A DNA stretch of 64,000 nucleotides, from the NCBI GenBank assembly GCA_031261005.1, contig JAISKF010000014.1, positions 1 through 64,000 on the forward strand, given 5' to 3'. Made by a program: the position numbers and the translations under genes. The notes beneath the pieces are model-generated. The model was not told the DNA's origin. It searched no databases and was given only the letters and a program-made list of their open reading frames with translations. Below, piece after piece: positions 30,080-39,612 of this stretch; within the stretch, counting starts at the first letter, position 1, and each line of letters opens with the position of its first letter. The stretch is from Enterobacteriaceae bacterium (GTDB lineage: Bacteria > Pseudomonadota > Gammaproteobacteria > Enterobacterales > Enterobacteriaceae).

Positions 30080-30175
30080 TTTCGAAATGCAGACCGGCGG
30101 CAATCGAGAGAACCCTGTGAGCTTACATAAGTAATTAGGGTGAACGAGGGCAGCCAACACCCCTGCATTTTGAAA
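30080..30175 (+). ncRNA. Candidate structured RNA / 5' leader of rlmN
   Basis: A 13-bp closing stem joins TTTCGAAATGCAG (30080-30092) to CTGCATTTTGAAA (30163-30175), with a single G-U pair. Inside, ACCCT (30112-30116) can pair with AGGGT (30137-30141), while CCCTAAT (30070-30076) just outside could pair with ATTAGGG (30134-30140), giving two mutually exclusive folds. The segment is less AT-rich than its surroundings (GACCGGCGG, GAGGGCAGCC). It lies 60 nt before the rlmN ATG. I do not recognise the family; it may be a leader element or an independent small RNA. Confidence 0.45.
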
Positions 30176-30234
30176 AATGACGGGTATATAGATTTTCTAG
30201 CGCCATAAAGTGTAATAACGAGGCTCTTATTAAT

Positions 30235-31422
30235 ATGTCTGTAATCAGTTCTATATCCGCAGAAGCTACGATTCCTGCGGCTGTTGCTGCTGTCTTACCA
30301 GAAAAAACAGCAGGAAAAATCAATCTATTAGATCTCAACCGTCAGGCAATGCGTGAGTTTTTTACTTCTATGGGTGAAAAACCGTTCCGTGCTGATCAGG
30401 TGATGAAGTGGATCTATCAGTTTGGTTACGATGATTTTGAACAGATGACGGATATTAATAAAGTTCTGCGTGCGAAACTTCAGCAAGTTGCGGAGATTCG
30501 CGCCCCGGAAATTGTGACAGAACAACGTTCATCTGATGGCACAATTAAATGGGCGATTGCCGTTGGTGATCAACAAGTTGAGACGGTTTATATTCCCGAA
30601 GAAGATCGCGCCACGCTGTGTGTTTCATCACAGGTCGGCTGCGCGCTGGAGTGTAAATTCTGTTCAACTGCACAGCAAGGATTTAACCGTAACTTGCGCG
30701 TATCGGAAATTATTGGTCAGGTATGGCGCGCGGCGAAAGTCATTGGTCCTGCCAGAGTTGCTGGTCAGCGTCCGATTACCAATGTCGTTATGATGGGAAT
30801 GGGCGAGCCATTGCTGAACCTGAATAATGTGATTCCGGCGATGGAAATTATGCTCGATGATTTCGGTTTTGGTCTGTCGAAACGCCGCGTTACGATCTCC
30901 ACTTCTGGCGTTGTTCCGGCGCTGGATAAATTAGGCGAGATGATTGATGTCGCACTGGCGATTTCGCTGCATGCGCCGAATGATCAGATCCGTGATGAGA
31001 TTGTGCCAATCAATCGTAAATATAATATTGAGACTTTTTTGGCATCGGTTCGCCGCTATTTAGATAAATCCAATGCTAATCAAGGGCGTGTCACCGTTGA
31101 ATATGTCATGCTGGATCATGTTAACGATGGCACTGAACATGCTCATCAATTGGCGGAATGCCTGAAAAACACGCCTTGTAAAATTAACCTGATCCCGTGG
31201 AATCCGTTCCCTGGTGCGCCTTATGGACGCAGCTCTAATAGCCGCGTGGACAGATTCTCAAAAGTATTGATGGAATATGGTTTCACCGTCATTGTACGTA
31301 AAACTCGCGGTGATGATATTGATGCCGCTTGCGGTCAATTAGCAGGCGATGTTATCGACCGAACGAAGCGAACATTAAAAAAACGTATGCACGGAGAACC
31401 AATTTCAATAAAGTCAGTCTAA
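30235..31422 (+). CDS. rlmN: Dual-specificity 23S rRNA/tRNA m2A methyltransferase RlmN
   Basis: Radical-SAM enzyme that methylates C2 of A2503 in 23S rRNA and A37 in some tRNAs. Cluster ligands are Cys136, Cys140 and Cys143 in [15 protein letters not shown]. The second catalytic Cys is in [12 protein letters not shown] near residue 366. The 395-aa protein is 11 residues longer than E. coli's because of an Ala-rich N-terminus before [16 protein letters not shown]. It heads the gene string rlmN-pilW-rodZ-ispG-hisS-yfgM-bamB-der. Confidence 0.97.
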   Translation: MSVISSISAEATIPAAVAAVLPEKTAGKINLLDLNRQAMREFFTSMGEKPFRADQVMKWIYQFGYDDFEQMTDINKVLRAKLQQVAEIRAPEIVTEQRSSDGTIKWAIAVGDQQVETVYIPEEDRATLCVSSQVGCALECKFCSTAQQGFNRNLRVSEIIGQVWRAAKVIGPARVAGQRPITNVVMMGMGEPLLNLNNVIPAMEIMLDDFGFGLSKRRVTISTSGVVPALDKLGEMIDVALAISLHAPNDQIRDEIVPINRKYNIETFLASVRRYLDKSNANQGRVTVEYVMLDHVNDGTEHAHQLAECLKNTPCKINLIPWNPFPGAPYGRSSNSRVDRFSKVLMEYGFTVIVRKTRGDDIDAACGQLAGDVIDRTKRTLKKRMHGEPISIKSV

Positions 31423-31502
31423 AACATGATATGTTACAATTATATATGTAGCTGAGTTGTTAATCTTGGCATGATAATTGATAAACATAGGAAACTGATC
31501 AC

Positions 31503-32267
31503 ATGCGGAATACGCTGTTAGTTATGCTGTTGTCTATACTGTTTTTTAGTGGTCTTTTATCGGGTTGTGGTCATAACGATAGCAATGAAAATGTTACAGA
31601 TAAGCAACAAGCGGCAGAAATTCGGCTGACTTTAGGCATGAAATATTTAGCGTTAGGTGATTTGCAAGCGGCGCGTATCAATATTGAACGCGCGGTGAAT
31701 TACGCTCCGCAGGATTATCGAACTCAATTAGGTATGGCACTTTATTTACAGAGTATCAGTGAGAACGAATCAGCGGACGCCCGTTATCGGCAGGCTTTAA
31801 GTTTAGCGCCAGATAATGGAGATATATTGAATAATTACGGTGCGTTTCTTTGTACTTTAGGGCAGTATGATGCAGCTCAAAATTATTTCGATAGCGCAGC
31901 GAAAACAACGAGTTTAGAAGGAATTGCAAATAGCCTTGAAAACTCAGGTTATTGCCTGTTGCAGGCAGGGCAGGTGGATAAAGCTCAAATTAAATTGAGC
32001 CGAGCATTAAAACAAGCTCCGGAGAAAGGTGAGCGTGTATTAAAAATGTCCACAACATATTTTCAGCAGCAGAAACGGGTAGAAGCGTTAGCGTTGTTAA
32101 ATCTTTACCAGCAGGTATTACCTGTCAGTGCTGAAAGTTTATGGATTCAGATTCAATATGCGGCGTCAGATAATCGCTTAAATGATGTTCAACGTTATGG
32201 TAAGCAACTGGCGCAAGATTTTTCACAATCAAAACAATACCAATTATTCTTAGCTCATGAATACTGA
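31503..32267 (+). CDS. pilW: Type IV pilus biogenesis lipoprotein PilW/PilF-like
   Basis: TPR lipoprotein of 254 aa. In other Proteobacteria PilW/PilF is the outer-membrane pilotin for the secretin PilQ. The signal ends in the lipobox LLSGC (Cys22), and the remainder is a run of TPR helices (GDLQAARINIERAVNYAP, YRQALSLAPDNGDILNNYGAFL, YDAAQNYF). Genes at this locus between rlmN and rodZ are standard in Yersinia-like genera but absent in E. coli K-12. No other pilus genes are in this window. The end overlaps rodZ by 11 bp. Confidence 0.9.
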   Translation: MRNTLLVMLLSILFFSGLLSGCGHNDSNENVTDKQQAAEIRLTLGMKYLALGDLQAARINIERAVNYAPQDYRTQLGMALYLQSISENESADARYRQALSLAPDNGDILNNYGAFLCTLGQYDAAQNYFDSAAKTTSLEGIANSLENSGYCLLQAGQVDKAQIKLSRALKQAPEKGERVLKMSTTYFQQQKRVEALALLNLYQQVLPVSAESLWIQIQYAASDNRLNDVQRYGKQLAQDFSQSKQYQLFLAHEY

Positions 32268-33228
32268 TGCACCACACGAACAGACTCCGCTAGCTGAAAT
32301 CGGTCGCCGACTCAGTGATGCCAGAAAAGAATTAAATCTCAGTCAGGAGACTGTGGCTGAACAACTGCGCTTAAAAGTTACGACTGTGCGGGAACTTGAA
32401 GATGGATTAAATCCTCTGGCGCTTGCTCCTACCTTTATTCGCGGTTATATCCGCTCTTATGCCCGATTAGTTCAACTGCCAGAAGATGAGCTGGTTGCTA
32501 TGTTGCCGAAAGGTCCGGCAGAGAGAAACCTGATTGAATCGAATCGGATTAAGGGATTTACGCTGGGTAAACCGCGTAAGAGACTTGATCGCTGGTTAAC
32601 TTTATTTACCTGGTTGATTTTGTTTGTCGTTCTTGGTTTGACTGGCGCTTGGTGGTGGGAGAACCATAAAGCGCAGCAAAATGAAATCTCATCGTCTAAT
32701 ACGCAGCAAAATCAAATTTTATTGCCGACAGCGCAACCAGTTAACCCGCCAAGAGATGTTGCTATTTCTCTTGGCAGCTCGAATAACAATACGAATATCA
32801 GCACGGCGGAAAACAATCCGTCAGCACTATCTGGTGAAAATACTGCTCAAACAGCAAATCAAAATGCAGTGTCAGCGCCGGAAACTGCTGCACATACAAC
32901 GCCAACGCTGGAACAAGCGGTAGCCGCGCAAGTTGCTGAAGCAGAAGCGGCAGGCGGTACTCCGGCTGCTTATGTTCCTGATGGTAACGACATCAATATG
33001 ACATTTACGGCTGAATGCTGGGTGGAAGTGATTGATAGCCGCGGTCAGAATCTCTACAGCGGTTTGCAACATAAAGACGGCAAATTGTCATTGACTGGTC
33101 AGGCTCCTTACCGCATCAAACTTGGCGCTCCGGCAGGTGTTGATATTATTTACAAAGGCAAACAAGTAGATTTGAGTCAATACAGAAATTCTAATCGTAC
33201 TGCTCGCCTAACGTTAGCGGCTGAATAA
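32257..33228 (+). CDS. rodZ: Cytoskeleton protein RodZ
   Basis: Inner-membrane protein that ties MreB to the elongasome and sets rod shape. An N-terminal Cro/C1-type helix-turn-helix (about 12-75, RLSDARKELNLSQETVAEQL) that binds MreB is followed by a basic segment, a TM helix (about 113-134), a low-complexity periplasmic linker rich in Asn, Ala and Thr, and the C-terminal DUF4115 beta domain (FTAECWVEVIDSRGQNLYSG). Length 323 aa against 337 in E. coli; the difference is in the linker. Confidence 0.95.
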   Translation: MNTDAPHEQTPLAEIGRRLSDARKELNLSQETVAEQLRLKVTTVRELEDGLNPLALAPTFIRGYIRSYARLVQLPEDELVAMLPKGPAERNLIESNRIKGFTLGKPRKRLDRWLTLFTWLILFVVLGLTGAWWWENHKAQQNEISSSNTQQNQILLPTAQPVNPPRDVAISLGSSNNNTNISTAENNPSALSGENTAQTANQNAVSAPETAAHTTPTLEQAVAAQVAEAEAAGGTPAAYVPDGNDINMTFTAECWVEVIDSRGQNLYSGLQHKDGKLSLTGQAPYRIKLGAPAGVDIIYKGKQVDLSQYRNSNRTARLTLAAE

Positions 33229-33262
33229 TTCAGGCGTGGTTGTTTTCGTGGAGAGCTTATAA

Positions 33263-34378
33263 ATGAATGATGAAACGCCGATAGTGCGTCGTAAATCAAA
33301 ACGTATCTACGTCGGCAATGTCCCAATTGGTGACGGCGCGCCGATTGCGGTTCAATCCATGACCAATACCCGCACAACTGATGTTGATGCGACTGTGAAG
33401 CAAATTGAGTCGCTGCAACGTGTTGGCGTGGATATTGTCCGGGTTTCTGTCCCCACAATGGAAGCGGCTGAGGCTTTCAAATTCATTAAGCAACGTGTTG
33501 CTGTTCCTTTAGTTGCGGATATTCATTTTGATTACCGTATTGCGCTGCAAGTGGCAGAGTACGGTGTCGATTGCCTGCGGATTAATCCGGGCAATATCGG
33601 ACGAGAAGATCGCATTCGTGCAGTAGTTGATTGCGCGCGCGATAAAAATATTCCTATCCGCATCGGAATTAACGGCGGATCGCTGGAAAAAGATATTCAG
33701 GAAAAATATGGCGAACCCACGCCGGAAGCGCTGGTTGAGTCAGCATTGCGTCATGTGGAAATTTTGGATCGCATGAATTTTGATGCCTTTAAAGTCAGCG
33801 TGAAAGCCTCCGATGTTTTTCTGGCAGTGCAATCGTATCGCTTGCTGGCACAACAAATTGAACAACCTTTGCATTTAGGGATCACCGAAGCAGGCGGTAT
33901 TCGCAGCGGGTCGGTGAAATCTGCAATTGGCTTAGGAATGCTGCTATCGGAAGGCATTGGTGATACCTTGCGAATCTCCCTTGCTGCCGATCCGGTCGAA
34001 GAAGTTAAAGTGGGTTTTGATATTTTAAAGGCTCTGCGTATTCGTTCGCGCGGTATTAATTTTATCGCTTGCCCGACCTGTTCTCGTCAGGAGTTTGACG
34101 TTATTGGTACGGTCAATGCGCTGGAACAACGCTTGGAAGATATTTTAACGCCGATGGACGTTTCTATTATCGGCTGCGTGGTGAATGGTCCCGGTGAAGC
34201 ACTGGTATCCGATATTGGTGTCACTGGTGGTCATAATAAGAGCGGTTATTATGAAGGCGGTGAACGGCAGAAAGAGCGTTTTGATAACGATAATATGATC
34301 GACCAGCTTGAGGCGAAAATCCGCGCCAAAGCCTCAATGTTAGATAAAACGAAGCGTATTGATGTTCGTCTGGATTAA
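33263..34378 (+). CDS. ispG: 4-hydroxy-3-methylbut-2-enyl diphosphate synthase (IspG)
   Basis: [4Fe-4S] enzyme that converts MEcPP to HMBPP in the MEP isoprenoid pathway. Cluster-binding segment [13 protein letters not shown] and the later [12 protein letters not shown] supply the three cysteines, and the adjoining GEA gives the conserved Glu. The N-terminal barrel shows [20 protein letters not shown]. Length 371 aa (E. coli 372). Located 34 nt after rodZ. Confidence 0.98.
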   Translation: MNDETPIVRRKSKRIYVGNVPIGDGAPIAVQSMTNTRTTDVDATVKQIESLQRVGVDIVRVSVPTMEAAEAFKFIKQRVAVPLVADIHFDYRIALQVAEYGVDCLRINPGNIGREDRIRAVVDCARDKNIPIRIGINGGSLEKDIQEKYGEPTPEALVESALRHVEILDRMNFDAFKVSVKASDVFLAVQSYRLLAQQIEQPLHLGITEAGGIRSGSVKSAIGLGMLLSEGIGDTLRISLAADPVEEVKVGFDILKALRIRSRGINFIACPTCSRQEFDVIGTVNALEQRLEDILTPMDVSIIGCVVNGPGEALVSDIGVTGGHNKSGYYEGGERQKERFDNDNMIDQLEAKIRAKASMLDKTKRIDVRLD

Positions 34379-34461
34379 AAAATAAAAAGCAATTCAGTAA
34401 CAAACAAGTAAAAAGATAGACTTAGAGGGTGGTATTACGGTGTAATAATCGCCTGTTTGCG

Positions 34462-34491
34462 TTGATGCGGAGTGTGGATACCTCCTATAAT
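34462..34491 (+). promoter_or_regulatory. Sigma-70 promoter of hisS
   Basis: TTGATG, an 18-nt spacer and an exact TATAAT, 32 bp before the hisS start. In E. coli the sRNA SroE maps to the equivalent ispG-hisS gap; sequence here is compatible with a short RNA but I cannot confirm it. Confidence 0.65.
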
Positions 34492-34522
34492 CAGCAAAAT
34501 TTTAAAGATATAGAGAATTGAC

Positions 34523-35797
34523 GTGGCAAAGAAAATTCAAGCCATTCGCGGGATGAACGACTATCTGCCGGAGGAGACAGCGCTTTGGCAGCCGATTGAG
34601 CGTGTCCTAAAGCAAGTCCTCGCGAGTTATGGTTACGGTGAAATTCGTACTCCGATTGTAGAACAAACTCCGCTATTTAAACGTGCGATCGGTGAAGTGA
34701 CCGATGTTGTCGAAAAAGAGATGTATACCTTTGAGGATCGCAATGGTGATTCTCTGACGCTGCGTCCGGAAGGCACCGCCGGTTGTGTGCGTGCCGGTAT
34801 TGAACATGGCTTGGTATATAATCAGGAACAGCGTGTTTGGTATATCGGTCCGATGTTCCGCCACGAACGTCCGCAGAAAGGGCGTTATCGTCAATTTCAT
34901 CAAATCGGTGCTGAAGTGTTTGGTCTGCAAGGTCCTGATATTGACGCCGAGCTGATTATGCTTACCGCCCGTTGGTGGCGTGAGTTGGGGATTGCCGAGC
35001 ATGTTACGCTTGAGCTGAATTCTATCGGATCTTTAGACGCGCGCGCTAAATATAAAGAAGCATTAACCGCGTATTTAGAGCAATTCAAAGATCAACTGGA
35101 CGAAGATTGTCAGCGCCGCATGTACAGCAATCCAATGCGTGTTCTGGATTCCAAAAATCCAGATGTTCAGGCATTGCTGAACGATGCGCCGACTTTACCT
35201 GATTATCTTGATGAAGAATCGAAACAGCACTTCGCTGGTCTTTGTGCATTTCTGGATAATGCAGGAATTAGTTATAAAATTAATCCACGACTGGTTCGTG
35301 GTCTGGATTATTACAATCGCACTGTATTTGAATGGGTGACAAATAGCTTAGGCGCACAAGGCACTGTTTGTGCTGGCGGTCGCTATGATGGGCTGGTGGA
35401 GCAATTGGGTGGTCATTCCGCGCCAGGTGTAGGCTTTGCTATGGGGCTGGAGCGTCTGGTTTTGCTGGTGCAAGCAGTTAATCCTGATTTCAACGCCGAC
35501 AAAGCGGTTGATGTGTATCTGATTTCATCTGGCGAAGGTACGCAAATGGCAGCAATGACACTGGCGGAAACGCTTCGTGATGCTGCACCGCAATTGCGCT
35601 TGATGACGAATTACGGCGGCGGGAATTTCAAGAAACAATTTGCCCGTGCTGATAAATGGGGCGCTCATATCGCTCTGGTATTGGGTGAAACAGAAGTGGC
35701 TGCCGGTCAGGTCGTGGTTAAAGATCTGCGTAACGGCGAACAACAAACTATCGCGCAGGCTGAAGCTGCTGCGTATCTGGTAAAACTGATTGGTTAA
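34523..35797 (+). CDS. hisS: Histidyl-tRNA synthetase
   Basis: Class II aminoacyl-tRNA synthetase, 424 aa as in E. coli. It begins with GTG (protein [16 protein letters not shown]). Motif 2 is [19 protein letters not shown], histidine-A motif [12 protein letters not shown] and motif 3 [14 protein letters not shown]. The C-terminal anticodon-binding domain follows. It has its own promoter and then continues into yfgM after 14 nt. Confidence 0.98.
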   Translation: MAKKIQAIRGMNDYLPEETALWQPIERVLKQVLASYGYGEIRTPIVEQTPLFKRAIGEVTDVVEKEMYTFEDRNGDSLTLRPEGTAGCVRAGIEHGLVYNQEQRVWYIGPMFRHERPQKGRYRQFHQIGAEVFGLQGPDIDAELIMLTARWWRELGIAEHVTLELNSIGSLDARAKYKEALTAYLEQFKDQLDEDCQRRMYSNPMRVLDSKNPDVQALLNDAPTLPDYLDEESKQHFAGLCAFLDNAGISYKINPRLVRGLDYYNRTVFEWVTNSLGAQGTVCAGGRYDGLVEQLGGHSAPGVGFAMGLERLVLLVQAVNPDFNADKAVDVYLISSGEGTQMAAMTLAETLRDAAPQLRLMTNYGGGNFKKQFARADKWGAHIALVLGETEVAAGQVVVKDLRNGEQQTIAQAEAAAYLVKLIG

Positions 35798-35811
35798 TCA
35801 AGAGGGACACC

Positions 35812-36414
35812 GTGGAACTTTATAATAATGAAGACGAACAGCTAGATGCGGTGCGTAACTTCTTCCATGAAAATGGCAAAGCGATAATTGTCGGCGTTGT
35901 GTTAGGGATCGGTGGTTTATTCGGCTGGCGTTATTGGCAGTCTCACCAACAGCAAAGCATTGCTGCGAGTTCGATCTCTTTCGATCAGGCAGCTCGTAGT
36001 AATAATACGGCTAATCTTGAGGTTTTTATTCAGGCAAACGATAACACTTATGGCGTTTTTGCTGCGATGAAACTGGCTCAAGATCTAGTAAATAAAGATG
36101 ATTTTGCGGCAGCGAAGCAACAACTTCAGTGGGCGCAAAGTCATACTAAAGATGATAATTTATTGCCAGCCATCAATCTGCGTCTGGCGCGCATTCAACT
36201 GCAAGAAAAGCAGTTTGATGATGCGCTGAAAACGTTAGAAAGCGTACAAAAAGGCGGATGGTTTGCACAGGCTCAGGAAATTCGCGGCGATGTTTTAGCC
36301 GCAAAAGGTGATGCTAAAGGCGCGCGTGAGGCATATAACCTCGCGTTAGATTCCAAACCATCACTGACACTGAAAGAATTACTGAGTATTAAACTGAACA
36401 ATCTGGCAGCATAA
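35812..36414 (+). CDS. yfgM: Ancillary SecYEG translocon subunit YfgM
   Basis: Single-pass inner-membrane protein with a periplasmic TPR-like domain that associates with SecYEG and PpiD and links translocation to periplasmic chaperones. The 200-aa product begins at GTG 35812 (MELYNNEDEQLDAVRNFF), preceded by AGAGGG. The TM helix is IVGVVLGIGGLFGWRYW (about 26-42) and the rest is helical repeats ending LKELLSIKLNNLAA. Sits between hisS and bamB as in E. coli. Confidence 0.95.
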   Translation: MELYNNEDEQLDAVRNFFHENGKAIIVGVVLGIGGLFGWRYWQSHQQQSIAASSISFDQAARSNNTANLEVFIQANDNTYGVFAAMKLAQDLVNKDDFAAAKQQLQWAQSHTKDDNLLPAINLRLARIQLQEKQFDDALKTLESVQKGGWFAQAQEIRGDVLAAKGDAKGAREAYNLALDSKPSLTLKELLSIKLNNLAA

Positions 36415-36424
36415 GGGGATTTTA

Positions 36425-37633
36425 ATGAAGTTACGTAAAATTTTTTGCGTAGGATTGCTATCTGCAACCATGTTGAGTGGTTGTTCACTATTTAGTGGTG
36501 ATGATGATTCAACGCAAATGTCTCCGCTGCCTAAAGTGGAAAATCGCTTCTCACCAAAAGAAATGTGGAGCACCTCCGTTGGTAGCGGTGTCGGCGAATA
36601 TTACTCACATTTAAGTCCGGCATGGCAAGATGGCAAAATTTATGCCGCAGCGCGTAACGGTGTGGTTAAAGCGCTTGATGCCACCAGCGGTAAACAGATT
36701 TGGAAAGTTGATTTAACCGAAAAAACCGGTTATCTGGCTTCAAGTTCTTGGTTCTCTTTCTTATCTTCGTCTAAATCACCCAAATTATCGGGCGGATTAA
36801 CGGCAGAGAATGGTCATGTTTATGTTGCTGGTGAAAAGGCGGAAGTTTTTGCTTTGAACAGCGAAGACGGTAATCTGGCGTGGAAAACCACGGTGGCAGG
36901 CGAAGTGCTTTCTCGTCCTGTAGTGGACAGCGGCATCATCTTAATTCATACCACTAACGGTATGCTGCAAGGTTTAAATGAAGCTGACGGCAGCATTCGC
37001 TGGACAACGAATCTCGGTATGCCATTGCTGTCTTTACGCGGTGAATCCGTACCAACTGCGGCACATGGTGCAGCGATTGTCGGCGGCGATAATGGCCGTG
37101 TGAATGCCGTGATGATGGATCGCGGTCAGTTAATCTGGCAGCAAGGTATTTCCCAGCCAAGCGGTGCAACAGAAATTGATCGCTTAGCTGACGTAGATAG
37201 CTCACCTATCGTGGTAAATAACGTGGTTTATGCTCAGGGTTACAACGGTAGTTTCACTGCGTTGGATCTGCGTTCAGGTCAACTACTGTGGAAGCGCGAT
37301 GTCGGCTCTGTACAGGATTTCGTGATCGACGGCGGTAAAGTTTACTTAGTTGATCAAAGTGATCGCGTTGTTGCGTTAAGTCTGAACGGCGGTGATGTAT
37401 TATGGCGTCAGGGTGATTTACTTCATCGCGGATTGACTGCACCTACGTTGTTTGATGGCTACATCGTAGTCGGTGACTCTGAGGGCTATCTGCACTGGCT
37501 GGATACCAGCGACGGTTCGTTTGTTGCTCAGAATAAAGTTGATGGCAGCGGCTTGCTGGCAGCACCCGTTGTTGCTGGCGGAAATTTAGTTATTCAAGCG
37601 CGTAACGGTGACGTTTATTCATATAGTCACTGA
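36425..37633 (+). CDS. bamB: Outer membrane assembly lipoprotein BamB
   Basis: Eight-bladed beta-propeller lipoprotein of the BAM complex that helps fold outer-membrane proteins. The signal ends in the lipobox LSGC (Cys20). PQQ-type blades recur as GxxxALDxxSGxxxWK segments (for example VKALDATSGKQIWKVDL and TALDLRSGQLLWKRDVG). Length 402 aa against 392 in E. coli. Begins 10 nt after yfgM and is closed by a strong terminator. Confidence 0.97.
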   Translation: MKLRKIFCVGLLSATMLSGCSLFSGDDDSTQMSPLPKVENRFSPKEMWSTSVGSGVGEYYSHLSPAWQDGKIYAAARNGVVKALDATSGKQIWKVDLTEKTGYLASSSWFSFLSSSKSPKLSGGLTAENGHVYVAGEKAEVFALNSEDGNLAWKTTVAGEVLSRPVVDSGIILIHTTNGMLQGLNEADGSIRWTTNLGMPLLSLRGESVPTAAHGAAIVGGDNGRVNAVMMDRGQLIWQQGISQPSGATEIDRLADVDSSPIVVNNVVYAQGYNGSFTALDLRSGQLLWKRDVGSVQDFVIDGGKVYLVDQSDRVVALSLNGGDVLWRQGDLLHRGLTAPTLFDGYIVVGDSEGYLHWLDTSDGSFVAQNKVDGSGLLAAPVVAGGNLVIQARNGDVYSYSH

Positions 37634-37676
37634 GTTGCTATTTATTGATCGGCATAAATGAATTTGTGCCAGTTAA

Positions 37677-37710
37677 AAACGGCTCCTGATGTCAGGAGCC
37701 GTTTCGTCTT
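37677..37710 (+). terminator. Rho-independent terminator after bamB
   Basis: A perfect 13-bp stem AAACGGCTCCTGA / TCAGGAGCCGTTT with a 2-nt loop, followed by CGTCTTATAT. It separates bamB from der. Confidence 0.9.
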
Positions 37711-37803
37711 ATATAGAGCTAATGATTATTTATCCTTTATTGGCTATGAATCATATAGTTATCATGTAGTTATTGTATTGTTATAAAGAAAGAGGCATTA
37801 ATC

Positions 37804-39297
37804 ATGATCCCTGTAATCGCGCTGGTCGGGCGTCCCAACGTGGGTAAATCTACGCTATTTAACCGCTTAACGCGTACTCGTGATGCTTTGGTTGCTGATT
37901 TCCCCGGCTTAACCCGTGATCGCAAATATGGCAAAGCGGAAGCCGCCGGACATGAATTTATCGTTATTGATACCGGCGGTATTGACGGTACAGAAAATGG
38001 GGTGGAAACCCACATGGCTGAACAATCATTACTGGCGATTGAAGAAGCCGATGTCGTTTTGTTTATGGTTGATGCCCGCGCTGGCTTAATGGCAGCAGAT
38101 CAGGGCATTGCCCAACATTTGCGTATGCGTGAAAAAGCGACCTTTTTGGTGGCGAATAAAACCGACGGACTCGATCCTGACAGTGCGGTAGCTGATTTTT
38201 ATGCGCTGGGTTTAGGTGAAATCTATCCGATCGCCGCTTCTCACGGGCGCGGCGTGACGTCATTGATTGAAATGGTATTCGGTGAAGCAGAAGAGTCGGA
38301 AGCCAAAGAGTCCGAAAATATTGATGATGAACCTATCGCAATTGGTGAAGAAATCTGGGACGAAGAGTTTGATGAGCAGTCAGAGGAAGAGGGCGAAAAT
38401 GACTCCTCCTATCTGGAAAACTTGCCGATCAAGCTGGCGATTGTCGGGCGGCCAAATGTCGGTAAGTCCACACTGACTAACCGTATTTTGGGCGAAGATC
38501 GTGTTGTGGTTTACGATATGCCGGGTACGACGCGTGACAGTATTTATATTCCGATGGTACGCGATGAGCGTGAGTACGTACTTATCGACACAGCCGGAGT
38601 ACGTAAGCGCGCCAAAGTGACTGAAACCGTTGAAAAGTTCTCGGTGATTAAAACCCTGCAAGCCATTGAAGATGCCAACGTCGTGCTGCTGGTTATTGAT
38701 GCGCGCGAAGGGATCTCCGATCAGGATCTTTCCCTGTTGGGCTTTATTATCAATAGCGGACGCTCATTAGTGATCGCCGTGAATAAATGGGACGGCTTAT
38801 CCCAAGATGTCAAAGAGCAAGTGAGAGAAACATTAGATCAGCGTTTAGGCTTTGTTGATTTCGCGCGTGTTCACTTTATCTCTGCTCTTCACGGCAGCGG
38901 TGTAGGTAACTTATTTGAATCCGTACAGGAAGCCTACCGTTGTGCGACACGCCGAGTCAGCACGTCATTACTGACGCGTATCATGCAAATGGCGCAGGAC
39001 GATCACCAGCCGCCATTAGTAAAAGGTCGCCGTGTGAAACTGAAATATGCCCATGCTGGTGGTTATAATCCGCCAATTGTGGTGATCCACGGCAATCAGG
39101 TGAAAGATTTGCCCGATTCTTATAAACGCTATTTGATGAATTACTTCCGCCGCTCGCTGGAAGTTATGGGAACGCCAATCCGTATCCAGTTTAACGAAGG
39201 GGATAATCCATTTGCCGGTCGTCGTAATAAGCTGACGCCAACTCAGCAGCGCAAACGCCGCCGCTTAATGCAGCATATTAAGAGCCGTAGCAAATAA
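37804..39297 (+). CDS. der: Ribosome-associated GTPase Der (EngA)
   Basis: Essential tandem GTPase for 50S subunit assembly. Two G domains each have a P-loop GRPNVGKST (about residues 8-16 and 216-224) and G3/G4 motifs (DTGGI, NKTD; DTAGV, NKWD). An acidic linker ([16 protein letters not shown]) separates them and a KH-like C-terminal domain ends in [14 protein letters not shown]. Length 497 aa (E. coli 490). Its stop codon directly abuts MITE copy G. Confidence 0.98.
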   Translation: MIPVIALVGRPNVGKSTLFNRLTRTRDALVADFPGLTRDRKYGKAEAAGHEFIVIDTGGIDGTENGVETHMAEQSLLAIEEADVVLFMVDARAGLMAADQGIAQHLRMREKATFLVANKTDGLDPDSAVADFYALGLGEIYPIAASHGRGVTSLIEMVFGEAEESEAKESENIDDEPIAIGEEIWDEEFDEQSEEEGENDSSYLENLPIKLAIVGRPNVGKSTLTNRILGEDRVVVYDMPGTTRDSIYIPMVRDEREYVLIDTAGVRKRAKVTETVEKFSVIKTLQAIEDANVVLLVIDAREGISDQDLSLLGFIINSGRSLVIAVNKWDGLSQDVKEQVRETLDQRLGFVDFARVHFISALHGSGVGNLFESVQEAYRCATRRVSTSLLTRIMQMAQDDHQPPLVKGRRVKLKYAHAGGYNPPIVVIHGNQVKDLPDSYKRYLMNYFRRSLEVMGTPIRIQFNEGDNPFAGRRNKLTPTQQRKRRRLMQHIKSRSK

Positions 39298-39443
39298 TAT
39301 TATTACAATAAATTTCAAATAATTATGTGATTCTTGTAGGGGCGGCAACCTGCCGCCCGTTGATTTCACCGTTGTTTGTGCGGGCGACAGATTGTCGCTC
39401 CTGCGAATTATTCTTTGTTATCAATATATTAATTTATTTTTTA
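39298..39443 (-). repeat. MITE-like repeat copy G, first of a tandem pair
   Basis: It starts at the base after the der stop codon with the inner part of the left arm (TATTATTACAATAAATTTCA). Core TTGTAGGGGCGGCAACCTGCC and an inverted right hairpin, then the AT arm. The outermost left terminal bases are missing. Confidence 0.8.
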
Positions 39444-39612
39444 TTCAGATAAATTTTAAATAATTATATGATTCTTGTCAGGGCGGCAACCTGCCGCCCG
39501 TTAATTTCACCGTTGCTTATGCGGGCGACAGATTGTCGCCCCTGTGAATTATTCTTTATAATCAATGTATTAATTTATTTTTACCACTTTGCTTATCTAA
39601 ATCTGAGGCTAG
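39444..39612 (-). repeat. MITE-like repeat copy H, second of a tandem pair
   Basis: A near-identical second copy (core TTGTCAGGGCGGCAACCTGC; spacer TTAATTTCACCGTTGCTTATG). Its right end CTTATCTAAATCTGAGGC-TA overlaps the stop codon of the Kef-type gene, so the pair fills all the space between der and that gene. Confidence 0.85.

Noticed and set aside
34379-34522. SroE small RNA in the ispG-hisS gap
   Set aside because: Position fits E. coli, but I could not confirm sequence identity; only the hisS promoter is claimed.
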